Shown: positions 33,281 to 42,710, numbered from the stretch's first letter. The stretch is DNA of 64,000 nt from CAIQIA01 sp945861105 (GCA_947488815.1 CANLCC010000010.1:1-64000), one strand, 5' to 3'. Made by a program: numbers and translations. The notes: generated by a model from the sequence alone, not told the origin.

Positions 33281-35781
33281 GCCGGCCTCCGCTCGGCGCC
33301 CGGGATCACCTGCCAGCCGGTGTGGGTGGCCCAGAGGGCCCAGAGGGCCATGGCCCGCAGGTAGTGGCAGGCGCGGAAGGTGTGCTGGCCGGTGATCGCC
33401 TCCGGCGTGCGGAACTGAAGCCCCCCCTCGTACACCTGCCGCACCACGGCGCCGGCGATGGCCTCGGCCGTGCCGCCCTCGCCCATCAGCCGGTAGTAGG
33501 CCGCCAGGCCGAAGCTGATGCCGGTCCACACCTCCAGCGGATGGGTGCCGTTGGGGTCAAGGGGGGTGCCATCACGGCGCAGGCCGTTGGCCACCCCGAG
33601 GCTGCCGCCGGCGAAGCCTTCGAAGCAGGCTTCCCTCACGGCCCGCAGGGCGCTGCGGGCCCGGTCATCGGCCACCACCGGCGGCAGTGCCAGCAGGCGG
33701 GCATAGAAGTCGCCGCAGAGCTGGTCGGCCATCACCACCGGCGTGCCACTGCCGGCATCGATGCGGTAGTACTCACCGTTCCAGAGCAACCGATCGAAGT
33801 TCGCCCGCGACTGCTCCAGCCAGGCCCCGAAATCCCGCTGCTCACGGCTGGTGTCGAGGCCGAGTTCCAGGGCCAGGGTCTGACCCATGGCGAGGGCCGC
33901 CTCCAGGGCGGCGATCCACAGGGCACCGCAGTAGGCGCTCACCCCCTGCAGGGGCCAGTCGTCGAAGGTCTGGTCGGGGGCGCCGCCGTTGTCGGGGAGC
34001 CCGTCGCCGTCGATGTCGAAGGTCTTGAGCTGGCGCAGGGCCTGCACCGCCGCCGGCCAGCAGTCGGCCAGAAAGCTGAGATCGCGGCCGTCGGGGGCCA
34101 GGCGGTAGGTGCGCCACACCTGCAGCACGAAGTCGCTGGCCAGGTCCTTCCAGAGATTGCAGTCCTGATAGGCGGTGTAGTTGGTGGCATCGAAGGGCCG
34201 CTCGTTGGGGGCCCCGAGGTCGTGGGGGGTGGCGCCGGCCACCTTGCGGGGGGCCTCCACCCGGCCACGGCCCTGGGTGAAGTACCAGCCGATGGGCCGG
34301 GGCGTCGGATCATCGTGGGGAATGGCACGGGCAAAACTGCGCAGCACCGCCCGGTCCAGGGCCGGCCACAGCTGCAGCAGGGCAAAGGAGCCGTAGAGCC
34401 TCACATCCAGGCTTTCGTACCAGGCGTAGTCGAGGCACTCGAGCACCCCGAAACGGCCGACCGGATCCCGGGGCCCTGCGGCGGTCCAGAGGGTGCCACC
34501 GCTGGCCAGGTCGTAGAGCTCGTTGAGCAGGGCCATGCGCAGGGGTTCCGGCAGGTCGTTGCGCTCCAGCACCGGCGCCTGCCAGCGGTCGATGGCCGCC
34601 CGCCATTCGGGCCAGCGGCGCAGCCCCTCGGCGGCCATGGCGGCGGCGGCGCTGCCGTCGGCCCCGAAGAAGTCGGTGTAACGCCGCAGGGCCTGGCTGC
34701 CGCTGGCGAAAGCGGTCACCGGCAGGTCCCAGCTGATCACCACGGGCAGCTCCCGGGTTTCCCCCGGCGCCAGGGTGAACCGCAGGGCAAGGGCGGCACT
34801 GGCGGGGTCATCACTGCCGCTGCAGCGATCGTCGCTGGTGTCCGGAATTGCCCCCTCGCGGGCAAAGGGCTCCCACAGCTCAGCGCCGCTGCCGGCGGGG
34901 TTCCAGCGGGCGCAGCGCATCAGCTCGACTCCCGCCAGGTCGGCCGGCACCGCCAGGCACCACTGGCCCTGGCCTTCGGCCAGGGGCTGCGACCGTTCCC
35001 CCTCCAGCAGCAGACCCCGAACATCCGCGCTGTCGAGGCGGCGGTTGCGCTGGCCCTCGGTGCGGCCGATGGCCGGGAAGTAATCGTGTTCGGGACTGCC
35101 GTCATCCCGGAAGTGCACCGCGGGGGTGGCGACGGTGTTGGTGAACCAGCCGACGGTGTTGCGCCAGCTGAGCAGCAGCGACAGGGTCAGGGGCCGGCGG
35201 GTGGGGTTGTGCAGGCTCCAGCGGAAGACCGCCAGGGGCAGGCTCGTGTCGCGGTAGTCCCCCGGAAGGATGGGACTGAAGCTCTCACACACCACCTCGG
35301 CGCGGAAGACGGTGCTGTAGCGGAACCAGCTGAGGGGGTAACGGGCGCTGTACTGGCCTGTCTGATGCTGACCGTCACTGGCGGGGTACCAGCTCCAGGC
35401 CTCCAGGGGCGCCCCCTCGTGGCGGCTGTGGGTGTCATCCCTCTGGGGCGCCACCGCCAGGGCGTGGGCGCGGCGGTCGTCGCCGTCACTCTCGAACAGG
35501 GCGAATTGGCAGTCGGGGATGGAGCCGTACCAGTGCTCGCCACCATCCAGGTGCCAGAGGTTGAAGTCGCCGCGGGAGCTGCGGCCGATGCAGCCGGCCC
35601 CGAACCCCCCCAGGGGGGCCCCGTGCCAGGGGCCGTCGTCGAGGTTGCTGGCGTAGCGCACCGTGTAGGGCTTTTCCCAGCCGAGGCCGAAGGGTCGCGA
35701 CCAGCTGGCCACGGGGGGCGCATCAGCAGCGGACCCACGCCTCCAGAGGTCCTGCAGCCCCTTCAGCCCCGGCAGCGCCAT
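33277..35781 (-). CDS. GH116 family glucosidase (GBA2-type non-lysosomal glucosylceramidase homologue)
   Basis: The 834-residue protein matches the GH116 layout: an N-terminal beta-sandwich domain (GAPLGGFGAGCIGRSSRGDF, ending near residue 370) and an (alpha/alpha)6 catalytic domain. The nucleophile motif is VLECLDYAWYESLDVRLYGS with Glu448. The acid/base motif is the DQTFDDW segment near residue 605, followed by SAYCGALWIAALEAAL. Archaeal and bacterial members act on beta-glucosides; the natural cyanobacterial substrate is not established. No signal peptide is seen. ATG 35781 has a better upstream purine tract than ATG 35808. Confidence 0.88.
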   Translation of the reverse strand: MALPGLKGLQDLWRRGSAADAPPVASWSRPFGLGWEKPYTVRYASNLDDGPWHGAPLGGFGAGCIGRSSRGDFNLWHLDGGEHWYGSIPDCQFALFESDGDDRRAHALAVAPQRDDTHSRHEGAPLEAWSWYPASDGQHQTGQYSARYPLSWFRYSTVFRAEVVCESFSPILPGDYRDTSLPLAVFRWSLHNPTRRPLTLSLLLSWRNTVGWFTNTVATPAVHFRDDGSPEHDYFPAIGRTEGQRNRRLDSADVRGLLLEGERSQPLAEGQGQWCLAVPADLAGVELMRCARWNPAGSGAELWEPFAREGAIPDTSDDRCSGSDDPASAALALRFTLAPGETRELPVVISWDLPVTAFASGSQALRRYTDFFGADGSAAAAMAAEGLRRWPEWRAAIDRWQAPVLERNDLPEPLRMALLNELYDLASGGTLWTAAGPRDPVGRFGVLECLDYAWYESLDVRLYGSFALLQLWPALDRAVLRSFARAIPHDDPTPRPIGWYFTQGRGRVEAPRKVAGATPHDLGAPNERPFDATNYTAYQDCNLWKDLASDFVLQVWRTYRLAPDGRDLSFLADCWPAAVQALRQLKTFDIDGDGLPDNGGAPDQTFDDWPLQGVSAYCGALWIAALEAALAMGQTLALELGLDTSREQRDFGAWLEQSRANFDRLLWNGEYYRIDAGSGTPVVMADQLCGDFYARLLALPPVVADDRARSALRAVREACFEGFAGGSLGVANGLRRDGTPLDPNGTHPLEVWTGISFGLAAYYRLMGEGGTAEAIAGAVVRQVYEGGLQFRTPEAITGQHTFRACHYLRAMALWALWATHTGWQVIPGAERRPA

Positions 35782-35834
35782 GCCTTTGCCCCCATCGGCG
35801 GCCAGCATCGCAGAGCAGGGCCAGCGGCGGCGGC

Positions 35835-36089
35835 TCAGCGGGCCAGGGGAGCCGAGGTGACAAACCAGCCCGCCCCCAGCCGACGGGCGCCCTCGGCCCG
35901 CTGCTCACCCACCACGGCCCGGGGGGCATAAGTGGCCAGCACCCCCACACCGAAAGGCAGCAGAAACACCACCCAGCCCAGCAGCCCCACCAGCAGAATG
36001 GCCTGGGAGCGGCGGCAGCCCCGACGGACAGGCGTGGTCAGCGGAGGCGACAACCGCAGCGCCCGGAGACAACCCCTCCACTGTGCCAC
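35835..36089 (-). CDS. Small single-pass membrane protein, hypothetical
   Basis: The 84-residue frame holds one confident transmembrane helix (AILLVGLLGWVVFLLPFGVGVLATY, about 30-54) between a basic N-terminus and a short C-terminus. I recognise no family. The first start is a GTG at 36089 and the true start may be further in. It lies upstream of the GH116 gene on the same strand (53 bases) and is divergent from the acyltransferase gene across an AT-rich patch. Confidence 0.5.
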   Translation of the reverse strand: MAQWRGCLRALRLSPPLTTPVRRGCRRSQAILLVGLLGWVVFLLPFGVGVLATYAPRAVVGEQRAEGARRLGAGWFVTSAPLAR

Positions 36090-36185
36090 AGCATTAACTG
36101 GCTGTTAACCTGGGGCGCTCCGTTGTCCGTCCTGGGTCCTGCGGGTCCCGGCGGCTAGGATCCGCCGCTCCACCGGGGTTGGACC

Positions 36186-38315
36186 TTGCCGAGCGCTGCG
36201 GCCGAACGCGTCCTGACCACGCCGGTCGTTGCCCCGAGGCCCCGTTTCCCCTACCGCGCCGACCTGGACGGCCTGCGCGGTCTGGCGGTGCTTGCGGTCG
36301 TGATCTATCACCTCTGCCCCCCCTGGCTGCCCGGGGGCTTTGTCGGGGTTGATATGTTCTTCGTGCTGTCGGGGTATGTGGTCACGGGGGTGCTGCTGGC
36401 CGGCCAGCCCGCCCCGCCGCTGCCCACCCTGCTGGGCTTCTACGCCCGCCGCCTGAAGCGGCTGCTCCCCAACCTGCTGCTCTGCCTGGTCAGCACAGCC
36501 CTGGCCTTTGCCCTGCTGGTGCCGCCCTCGGACCAGACCAACCGCATCTTCCGCACCGGTCTGCGGGCCCTGTTCGGCTGGTCGAACGTTTACCTCAATG
36601 GCAAGGAGACCGGCTATTTCGACGTCGACACCAGCCTCAACCCCTTCACCCACACCTGGTCGCTGGGGGTGGAGGAACAGTTCTATCTGGTGTTTCCGCT
36701 GCTGCTGCTGCTGGGCCTCGCCCTCGGCCGCGGCCGACGTCGGGGGGCCGTGCTCACAGTGCTGGCCGCCAGTGTCGCCTCCTTGCTCCACGCCATCGGC
36801 CTGATGAAGGTGGGCTCGAGCCAGTCGGCCTTCTACCTGATGGCGCCCCGTTTCTGGGAACTGGCGATCGGCGGACTGCTTGCCCTTGGGCTGCAGGGGC
36901 TGCCACCACTGCCCCCCCGCCTCGCCCGGGGTCTGCGGCTGGTGTCCATGGCCCTGCTGCTGACCTCCGTGGCGCTGATCAGCACCGGCCTGCCGTTTCC
37001 CCTGCCGGTGGTGTCCCTGCCCGTGCTGGCCAGCCTGCTGTTCATCACCGCCGGCCATGGCCGCGGCGATCGTTTCCTGCCCTGGCCTCCGGTCGAACGG
37101 GTGCTGCTGGCCCTGGGTCTGCTGTCGTACTCGCTCTACCTCTGGCACTGGCCGGTCTTCGTCTTCTTCCGCCTCACCCTCGGGCTCAACACCCCCCTGC
37201 TGCGGCTGCTCGCGAGCCTCCTGGCCCTTGGTCTCGCGGTGGCGGCCTGGGCCCTGGTGGAACGGCCCCTGCGCCGCCACAAAGCCAGCAGCGCCGCGGT
37301 CTTCGCGACGGCGGCCGTGGGCCTCGCAGCCGCCTGGGGCGCCGTGGACGCCCTGGCCTTCCCCATCGGCCGGGTCTTCCTCGGCAACCGCGACGTGCGC
37401 GTGCCGCGCTCCGAGCGCTACGAAACCGACACGGTGCTCGACCCCAGCGGACCGATCACCCCCCGCCGCTGCCGGGGCATCAACGACGATGATGCCTCCC
37501 GCGCTGAACGCTGCCACCGCCCCGCGGCGGCGGGCCGATCGACGCTGATGCTGCTCGGCGATTCCCACGCCCTGCAGTACGCCCCCATGGTGTCTGCCGT
37601 GGCCCGCCAGGGGGACCTGGGCTTCCGGCTGGCCTGGAAACCCGGCTGCCTGGTGCTGCCCGGCCTGCAGGCCATCCCCGACATCCCCGGCTACAAGCCC
37701 TGCACACCGTTTGTGCAGAACGAACTGGCGGCCGCCGAACGGCAGCTGCAGCCAGGGGATGTGCTGGTGCTGTCGTCGTTTCTGCAGCTGTATCTGTTTC
37801 CGATGGACCAGACCCTCTTCGAGGAAGCCATCCACCCGCGGCTGATGGCCGCTGGCCGGCATCTGCCGGCCGCGGCGGGCCGGCAGCGTTTCCAGGAGGA
37901 GGTGCGGGGCCTGATCCGGCGGTTCGGCGACCGGGGGGTGCGGGTGGTGCTGATCCAGGATCTGCCGGTGCTCACCGGTCGCACCTTCACCTGCGAGGGG
38001 GCCCAGGCGCTGCCCTTCGCCAGCCTGATCTCGAGCGGCTGCGTGCCGCCGCCCGCGGTGACGGCCACCCAGCGCCGGCAGATGCGTGACCTGCTGGCGG
38101 CCACCGTCGCCGGCACCGATGCCGTGGTGTTCGACCCCGCCGACCCCTTCCTCGATGCATCAGGGCGCCTGCGCTACCGCGACGAGCAGGGGCGCTACAC
38201 CTTTGTCGACGACGACCACATCACCATCTCCGCCAGCCGCGACCTGGCCCCCCGCTTCGCCTCCTTCCTGCGCCAGCACGGCCTGGCGACGACGGCGGCC
38301 CCCCATGGCGGCTGA
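36186..38315 (+). CDS. OafA/YrhL-type acyltransferase with C-terminal SGNH domain
   Basis: Membrane O-acyltransferase that acetylates envelope polysaccharides. The N-terminal acyltransferase-3 domain (about 1-390) starts with YRADLDGLRGLAVLAVVIYHL and FVGVDMFFVLSGYV and has about ten membrane helices. A periplasmic SGNH hydrolase-like domain follows, with the Ser block LLGDSHALQY (near residue 456) and the late D-x-x-H block DDDHITISAS. This OafA-SGNH fusion is common in O-antigen and exopolysaccharide modification. The start is a TTG with no clear alternative. The end overlaps cobL by 11 bases. Confidence 0.9.
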   Translation: MPSAAAERVLTTPVVAPRPRFPYRADLDGLRGLAVLAVVIYHLCPPWLPGGFVGVDMFFVLSGYVVTGVLLAGQPAPPLPTLLGFYARRLKRLLPNLLLCLVSTALAFALLVPPSDQTNRIFRTGLRALFGWSNVYLNGKETGYFDVDTSLNPFTHTWSLGVEEQFYLVFPLLLLLGLALGRGRRRGAVLTVLAASVASLLHAIGLMKVGSSQSAFYLMAPRFWELAIGGLLALGLQGLPPLPPRLARGLRLVSMALLLTSVALISTGLPFPLPVVSLPVLASLLFITAGHGRGDRFLPWPPVERVLLALGLLSYSLYLWHWPVFVFFRLTLGLNTPLLRLLASLLALGLAVAAWALVERPLRRHKASSAAVFATAAVGLAAAWGAVDALAFPIGRVFLGNRDVRVPRSERYETDTVLDPSGPITPRRCRGINDDDASRAERCHRPAAAGRSTLMLLGDSHALQYAPMVSAVARQGDLGFRLAWKPGCLVLPGLQAIPDIPGYKPCTPFVQNELAAAERQLQPGDVLVLSSFLQLYLFPMDQTLFEEAIHPRLMAAGRHLPAAAGRQRFQEEVRGLIRRFGDRGVRVVLIQDLPVLTGRTFTCEGAQALPFASLISSGCVPPPAVTATQRRQMRDLLAATVAGTDAVVFDPADPFLDASGRLRYRDEQGRYTFVDDDHITISASRDLAPRFASFLRQHGLATTAAPHGG

Positions 38316-39555
38316 ACCGCCGATCGAGGTGCTGGGCATCGGGGCCGATGGCCTCGATGGGCTCACGGCGGCCCAGTGGCAGCTGTTGCAGACCGCCGAT
38401 CCGGTGGCCGCCTCCCCCAGGCTGCTGACGGAACTGCAGCAACGGCTGCCCGGCCCCAGCCTGCTGTCGACCCGTGAACCGGGCCCGCTGCTCGAGGCCC
38501 TGGCCGCCGCCCGCCGCCAGGGTCGCAGGCCCCTGGTGCTGGCCAGCGGCGATCCCCTCTGGTTCGGCATCGGTCGGCGCCTGGCCGAACGGTTCGGTGC
38601 CGAGGCCCTGCGGGTGCAGCCGGCCGCCAGCGCGCTGCAGCTGGCCTTCGCCCGTCTCGCCCGGCCCTGGCAGGACGCCACCTGGGTGAGCCTGCATGGC
38701 CGTGACGAAGAGGCCCTGCTCGCCGCCCTGGCCCGGCGGCCCACCGCCCTGGTCGTGCTCACCGATGCCGGCGCCGGTGGACCGACCCCGGTGCGGCAGC
38801 TGCTGCAGGCCCAGGGGCTCAGCGCTGCCTACGAGCTCTGGCTGATGGAACGCCTCGGCCATCCCGACGAACGCCGCTGGCTGCTGGAGGCCCAGGACCC
38901 GCTCCCCCCCGACCTTGACCCCCTGCATCTGCTGCTGCTGCTGGCCCGCCCGCCGGCGCCACCCGAGCCGGCCGCCCTGCCCCGCTTCGGGCTGGATGAC
39001 GGGCTCTGGCTGCAGCACGGGGACCATCCGGGCCTGATGACCAAACGGGAGGTGCGGATCCAGCTGCTGGCCGACCTTGACCTGCCCGACCGCGGTGTGC
39101 TCTGGGACCTGGGGGCCGGCACCGGCAGCGTCGGCCTCGAAGCCCTGCGGCTCTCTCCCGGCCTGGCCCTGTGGGCGGTGGAACGCCGCAGCGGCGGGGC
39201 CGATCTGATCCGGGCCAATGCAGAACGCCTGGGGCTGCAGCCCGCCGCCGTGCTCGAAGGGGAGGCCCTGGCGCTGCTGCCGCAACTACCCGATCCCGAC
39301 CGGGTGCTGATCGGCGGCGGCCGTGACCGCCCCCGGCTGCTGCAGGACGTGCTGCGGCGGCTCAAGCCCGGCGGCGTGGTGGTGCTGCCCCTGGCGACCC
39401 TGGAACCGCTGGCGGGTCTGCGGCCGCTGCTCGACACCGCCGGACTGCAGATCAGCCTCACCCAGCTGCAGATCAGTCGCGGCGTGCCCCTGGCCGAGGG
39501 GACCCGGCTGGCGCCGCTGAATCCAGTGCTGGTGCTGCGGGGTCGCCGGCCCTGA
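38305..39555 (+). CDS. cobL: Precorrin-6Y C5,15-methyltransferase (decarboxylating), CbiE-CbiT fusion
   Basis: CobL performs the C5 and C15 methylations and decarboxylation of the corrin ring in cobalamin synthesis. From ATG 38305 the 416-residue protein has the CbiE tetrapyrrole-methylase half (EVLGIGADGLDGLT, LVLASGDPLWFGIGRRL) and the CbiT half (MTKREVRIQLLADLDLPDRGVLWDLGAGTGSVGLEAL, then VLIGGGRDRP). The fused order is the one found in aerobic-type CobL. It overlaps the preceding acyltransferase gene by 11 bases and the convergent DUF192 gene by 83 bases. Confidence 0.93.
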   Translation: MAAEPPIEVLGIGADGLDGLTAAQWQLLQTADPVAASPRLLTELQQRLPGPSLLSTREPGPLLEALAAARRQGRRPLVLASGDPLWFGIGRRLAERFGAEALRVQPAASALQLAFARLARPWQDATWVSLHGRDEEALLAALARRPTALVVLTDAGAGGPTPVRQLLQAQGLSAAYELWLMERLGHPDERRWLLEAQDPLPPDLDPLHLLLLLARPPAPPEPAALPRFGLDDGLWLQHGDHPGLMTKREVRIQLLADLDLPDRGVLWDLGAGTGSVGLEALRLSPGLALWAVERRSGGADLIRANAERLGLQPAAVLEGEALALLPQLPDPDRVLIGGGRDRPRLLQDVLRRLKPGGVVVLPLATLEPLAGLRPLLDTAGLQISLTQLQISRGVPLAEGTRLAPLNPVLVLRGRRP

Positions 39556-39928
39556 GCCCCAGCTCCCGGGCCCGTCCCGCCCGCAGCTCGATGAAGCCAT
39601 CGACATTGCCCGGGGAGTAAACCACCGGGCACGGCAACCGCGGACAGGGGGGCACGTCGGCACTGATGGCGGCGATCCGCCCCTGCCGCAGGAACACCAG
39701 GTCGAGGGGAGCGATGCATTGATGCATCCACACACCCACCTGGGCGGGGGGGTCGTAGCGGAACCACATGCCCTGCCATGGCCCCAGGGCTGGCCGTTGC
39801 ATCAGGCCCCGCTGCTGCTGGGCCAGGGTGCGGGGCACCTCCAGCTCGAAGCAGCCCTGGGGCACGCACCAGCGGGCCTCCACCGGCAGGTACTGGGGCG
39901 GTGGTGGTGGCGGGGCGGTGATGGGCAA
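39473..39928 (-). CDS. DUF192 family protein
   Basis: DUF192 proteins are small beta-rich proteins of unknown function, often exported. In 151 residues the family motifs are visible: LAQQQRGLMQRPAL, GMWFRYDPPAQVGVWMHQCIAPLDLVFL and the C-terminal ELRAGRARELGLRAGD. A Pro-rich N-terminus precedes the domain and there is no clear signal peptide. About 22 residues after the conserved end overlap the 3' end of cobL and may be a fortuitous extension. It follows the response-regulator gene after 7 bases. Confidence 0.87.
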   Translation of the reverse strand: MPITAPPPPPPQYLPVEARWCVPQGCFELEVPRTLAQQQRGLMQRPALGPWQGMWFRYDPPAQVGVWMHQCIAPLDLVFLRQGRIAAISADVPPCPRLPCPVVYSPGNVDGFIELRAGRARELGLRAGDPAAPALDSAAPAGSPRPGARRD

Positions 39929-39935
39929 GGCCAGC

Positions 39936-40643
39936 TCAGAACGGTGTGTGGCGCAGGCCGTAGCCGCGGCCGCGGACGGTGTGGATCAGGCGGCGTTCGC
40001 CGTCAGCCTCCAGCTTGAGCCGAAGGTACCGGATGTAGACCTCGATGACATTGCCGCCACCGGCGTCCTCGGCCTGGCCCCACACCTGGCTGAGGATCTC
40101 CTCACGGCTCACGGTCTGGCCGCGGTGTTCCACCAGCAGCAGCAGCAACGCATACTCACGGGCCGTGAGCAGCACCTCCCGGCGACCGCGCCACACCCGT
40201 TGCTGCACGGGGTCGAGCCGCAGATCTCCCTCCTCCAGCAGCCGGGGTGGCGCCGTCGAACCGGCGGACCCGCGGCGGTGCAGCCGCAGGCGCCGCAGCA
40301 GGTCGCTGGGGGGAGCCGACCGCAGCCAGAAGTCGCTGGCGCCGGCCTCAAGGCAGAGGATGCGGGCGGCGACGGTGTCGTCATCCACCTCGAGCAGCAG
40401 CGACAGGCCCCCTCCCGGCTCCTGATCGGCGAGGGCGCGCAACGGAGCCGCCAGGTCGATGGCCTCCGCCGACAGCACAATGGCCAGCAGATCGGCCGGC
40501 AGGGCACCGGAGGCCACCGCCGCGGCCGCCGCCGACCGGTCCCAGGTGAGGGTGGCGTACCCCGAAGCCTCAAGCCTGACCGCCATGGCCACGGCGGCAG
40601 AGCCCACCAGCAGAAGCCGGCCGCCGGGGGCCTCGGCCGTCAT
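39936..40643 (-). CDS. OmpR/PhoB-type regulator with degenerate receiver domain
   Basis: The 235-residue protein has a normal winged-helix output domain (about 137-235: LTAREYALLLLLVEHRGQTVSREEILSQVWG, VEVYIRYL-type recognition helix in IEVYIRYLRLKLEADG, IHTVRGRGYGLR). The N-terminal receiver has lost its chemistry. The acidic pair after beta-1 is absent (LLLVGSAAVA). The phospho-acceptor Asp position reads ADLLAIVLSAEA with Val instead of Asp. The conserved Lys is replaced in WLRSAPPSDLLRRL. It is therefore probably phosphorylation-independent. The ATG overlaps the nadK stop by 4 bases. Confidence 0.87.
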   Translation of the reverse strand: MTAEAPGGRLLLVGSAAVAMAVRLEASGYATLTWDRSAAAAAVASGALPADLLAIVLSAEAIDLAAPLRALADQEPGGGLSLLLEVDDDTVAARILCLEAGASDFWLRSAPPSDLLRRLRLHRRGSAGSTAPPRLLEEGDLRLDPVQQRVWRGRREVLLTAREYALLLLLVEHRGQTVSREEILSQVWGQAEDAGGGNVIEVYIRYLRLKLEADGERRLIHTVRGRGYGLRHTPF

Positions 40644-41560
40644 GGACCGCCGGCCGGGGCACCGGGCTTGGCCACATGGGGCAGGCCCCAGCCCAGCTTC
40701 TCGCCCAGCACCCGGAAGAACTCGTGGTCCTGCAGCCGCAGGAACCGGGCAGGGGTGTCGCTGCGGCGGATCAGCACCCGATCCTCGGGCCACACGTAGC
40801 AGCCGGCGCTGCCGTCCACCACCATCATCAGCCGCTCGGGGGTGGCCGGGAAGATCGTCACCGGTTCGCTGTCGCTGAACACCAGGGCCCGCGAGGCCAG
40901 CGAATGGGGACAGATGGGCGCCAGCTCCAGCACCGGGCAGTCGGGGGCAATCACCGGACCGCCGGCGCTCAGGGCATAGGCCGTCGAGCCGGTGGGGGTC
41001 GAAAGGATGACGCCATCGGCCGAGATGTCGACGGGGGCATGGCGACCGATGGCGATCTCGAAATGGCACATGCTGGTCAGCGGTTCCCGGTGCAGGGCCA
41101 TCTCGTTGAGACAGAGCACCTCCCAGCGGCGCTGGTCCCCCCGCAGCACGGTCACCAGCAGCATGGTGCGGTCTTCGACGGTCCAGCGGCCCTCCAGCAC
41201 CTGCTCAATGGCCAGGTCGAGATGGTCGAGGTAGGTCTCGGCCAGAAAGCCGAGATGACCGGTGTTGATCGTCAGCATCGGCACCCCGAGGGGGGCCGTC
41301 TGGCGGGCCGCCGACAGCACGGTGCCATCACCGCCCAGCACGATCGCCATGGCCATCTCCCGGCGGAAGCTGGCCGGCACACAGGCCATGTGGCCCAGGG
41401 TGCGCAGATGCTGATCGGGATTGGCAAACCCCACCATGCCGCCGGCGCTGCTGGTGCGCACGACCTCCCAGCCCCCCTGCTGCAGACGGGCTTCGATCCG
41501 TTCAGCGGTGCTGACGGCCAGATCCTTGCCGTCGTTGACGATCAGTCCGGCACAGGGCAC
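40640..41560 (-). CDS. nadK: NAD+ kinase
   Basis: NadK phosphorylates NAD to NADP. The 306-residue protein contains the hallmark GGDGT at 76-80 (VLGGDGTVLSAAR), INTGHLGFLAE, the NE motif in LCLNEMALHR, and DGVILSTPTGSTAYALSAGGP. It starts at ATG 41560 and is translationally coupled to the pseudo-receiver regulator. pheS lies 53 bases upstream on the same strand. Confidence 0.96.
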   Translation of the reverse strand: MPCAGLIVNDGKDLAVSTAERIEARLQQGGWEVVRTSSAGGMVGFANPDQHLRTLGHMACVPASFRREMAMAIVLGGDGTVLSAARQTAPLGVPMLTINTGHLGFLAETYLDHLDLAIEQVLEGRWTVEDRTMLLVTVLRGDQRRWEVLCLNEMALHREPLTSMCHFEIAIGRHAPVDISADGVILSTPTGSTAYALSAGGPVIAPDCPVLELAPICPHSLASRALVFSDSEPVTIFPATPERLMMVVDGSAGCYVWPEDRVLIRRSDTPARFLRLQDHEFFRVLGEKLGWGLPHVAKPGAPAGGP

Positions 41561-41613
41561 CGATCGAAGACCAGCCAGGGCCCTGAATCTTACGGGCGCC
41601 GGCCCTCAGAACC

Positions 41614-42621
41614 TCAGAACTGCTCCAGAAAGCGGAGGTCACTGTTGTAAAGACGGCGGATGTCGTCGATGCCGTGGCGCACCATGCAGAAGCGCTCGAC
41701 CCCCAGACCGGCGGCGAAGCCGCTCCAGCGTTCAGGGTCGAGGCCGAGGCCCTCCAGCACCGCCGGGTCGACCATGCCGCAGCCCATCACCTCGAGCCAG
41801 CGGCCGCGCCACTGCACATCAACCTCGGCGCTGGGTTCGGTGAAGGGGAAGTAGCTGGCGCGGAAGCGCACCGGCAGGTCGCCGAAGAACGCCCGCAGGA
41901 AATGGGTGACGGTGCCACGCAGATGGCTGAAATCCAGACCTTCGTCGATGGCCAGCACCTCCACCTGGTGGAACACCGGCGAATGGGTGGCATCGACCGC
42001 ATCCCGGCGATACACCCGCCCGGGGGCAATCACCCGCACCGGCGGCGCGTGCTGCTCCAGATGGCGGATCTGCACCGGCGATGTGTGGGTGCGCAGCAGC
42101 TGGCCATCGGGCAGATAGAAGGTGTCCTGCATGTCCCGCGCCGGATGGTCGGCGGGGATGTTCAGCGCTTCGAAGTTGTAGTGGTCGGTCTCGATGTCCG
42201 GCCCCTCCACCACCCGGTACCCGAGGCCGCAGAAGATGTCGACGATCGCGTCGGTGGTGCTGAGCAGCGGATGCCGGTGCCCCGGCGGCACGTGGCTGGG
42301 GGGCAGGGTGACATCCAGGGTCTCGGCGGCGATGCGTTCCGCCAGGGCGGCCTGACGCAGGCCGGTCTGCCGTTGCAGCAGCAGGCTCTGCAGCTGCTCC
42401 TTCAGAACATTGGCGCGCTGGCCCACGAGGGGCCGCTGGTCACCGGGCAGCCGGCCCATGGCCCCCAGCACTCCGGAGAGTCGCCCTTTCTTGCCCAGCA
42501 GATCGATGCGGAGCTGTTCGAGGGCCGCGGCATCGACCGCAGCGGCGATGGCCTGGCTGGCCTCGCCCTCAAGGGCATCGAGCTGGCCGGTCAGCTCCTC
42601 CAGGGTCAGGGCGGTGCTCAC
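41614..42621 (-). CDS. pheS: Phenylalanyl-tRNA synthetase alpha subunit
   Basis: Class II synthetase catalytic subunit, partner of PheT (not in the window). The 335-residue product has the N-terminal coiled coil (LEQLRIDLLGKKGRLS), motif 2 with APGRVYRRDAVDATHSPVFHQVE, the phenylalanine-binding FTEPSAEVDVQ and motif 3 AAGLGVERFCMVRHGI. Start codons are GTG at 42621 or GTG at 42648; the inner one matches the usual N-terminus. It is divergent from surE. Confidence 0.95.
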   Translation of the reverse strand: MSTALTLEELTGQLDALEGEASQAIAAAVDAAALEQLRIDLLGKKGRLSGVLGAMGRLPGDQRPLVGQRANVLKEQLQSLLLQRQTGLRQAALAERIAAETLDVTLPPSHVPPGHRHPLLSTTDAIVDIFCGLGYRVVEGPDIETDHYNFEALNIPADHPARDMQDTFYLPDGQLLRTHTSPVQIRHLEQHAPPVRVIAPGRVYRRDAVDATHSPVFHQVEVLAIDEGLDFSHLRGTVTHFLRAFFGDLPVRFRASYFPFTEPSAEVDVQWRGRWLEVMGCGMVDPAVLEGLGLDPERWSGFAAGLGVERFCMVRHGIDDIRRLYNSDLRFLEQF

Positions 42622-42710
42622 GGCCGGGACAGAACCAGAGAGCGGCACTGTACGGACCTGTCCGGCGCCCGGCGGCCCCGGTTAGCTTGCCCCGGTCGCC
42701 GGCGCCTGCC

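Noticed and set aside
36105..37862. 585-codon minus-strand open frame
   Set aside because: Antisense shadow of the OafA-type acyltransferase; composition is Gln/Gly/His-rich and there are no motifs.
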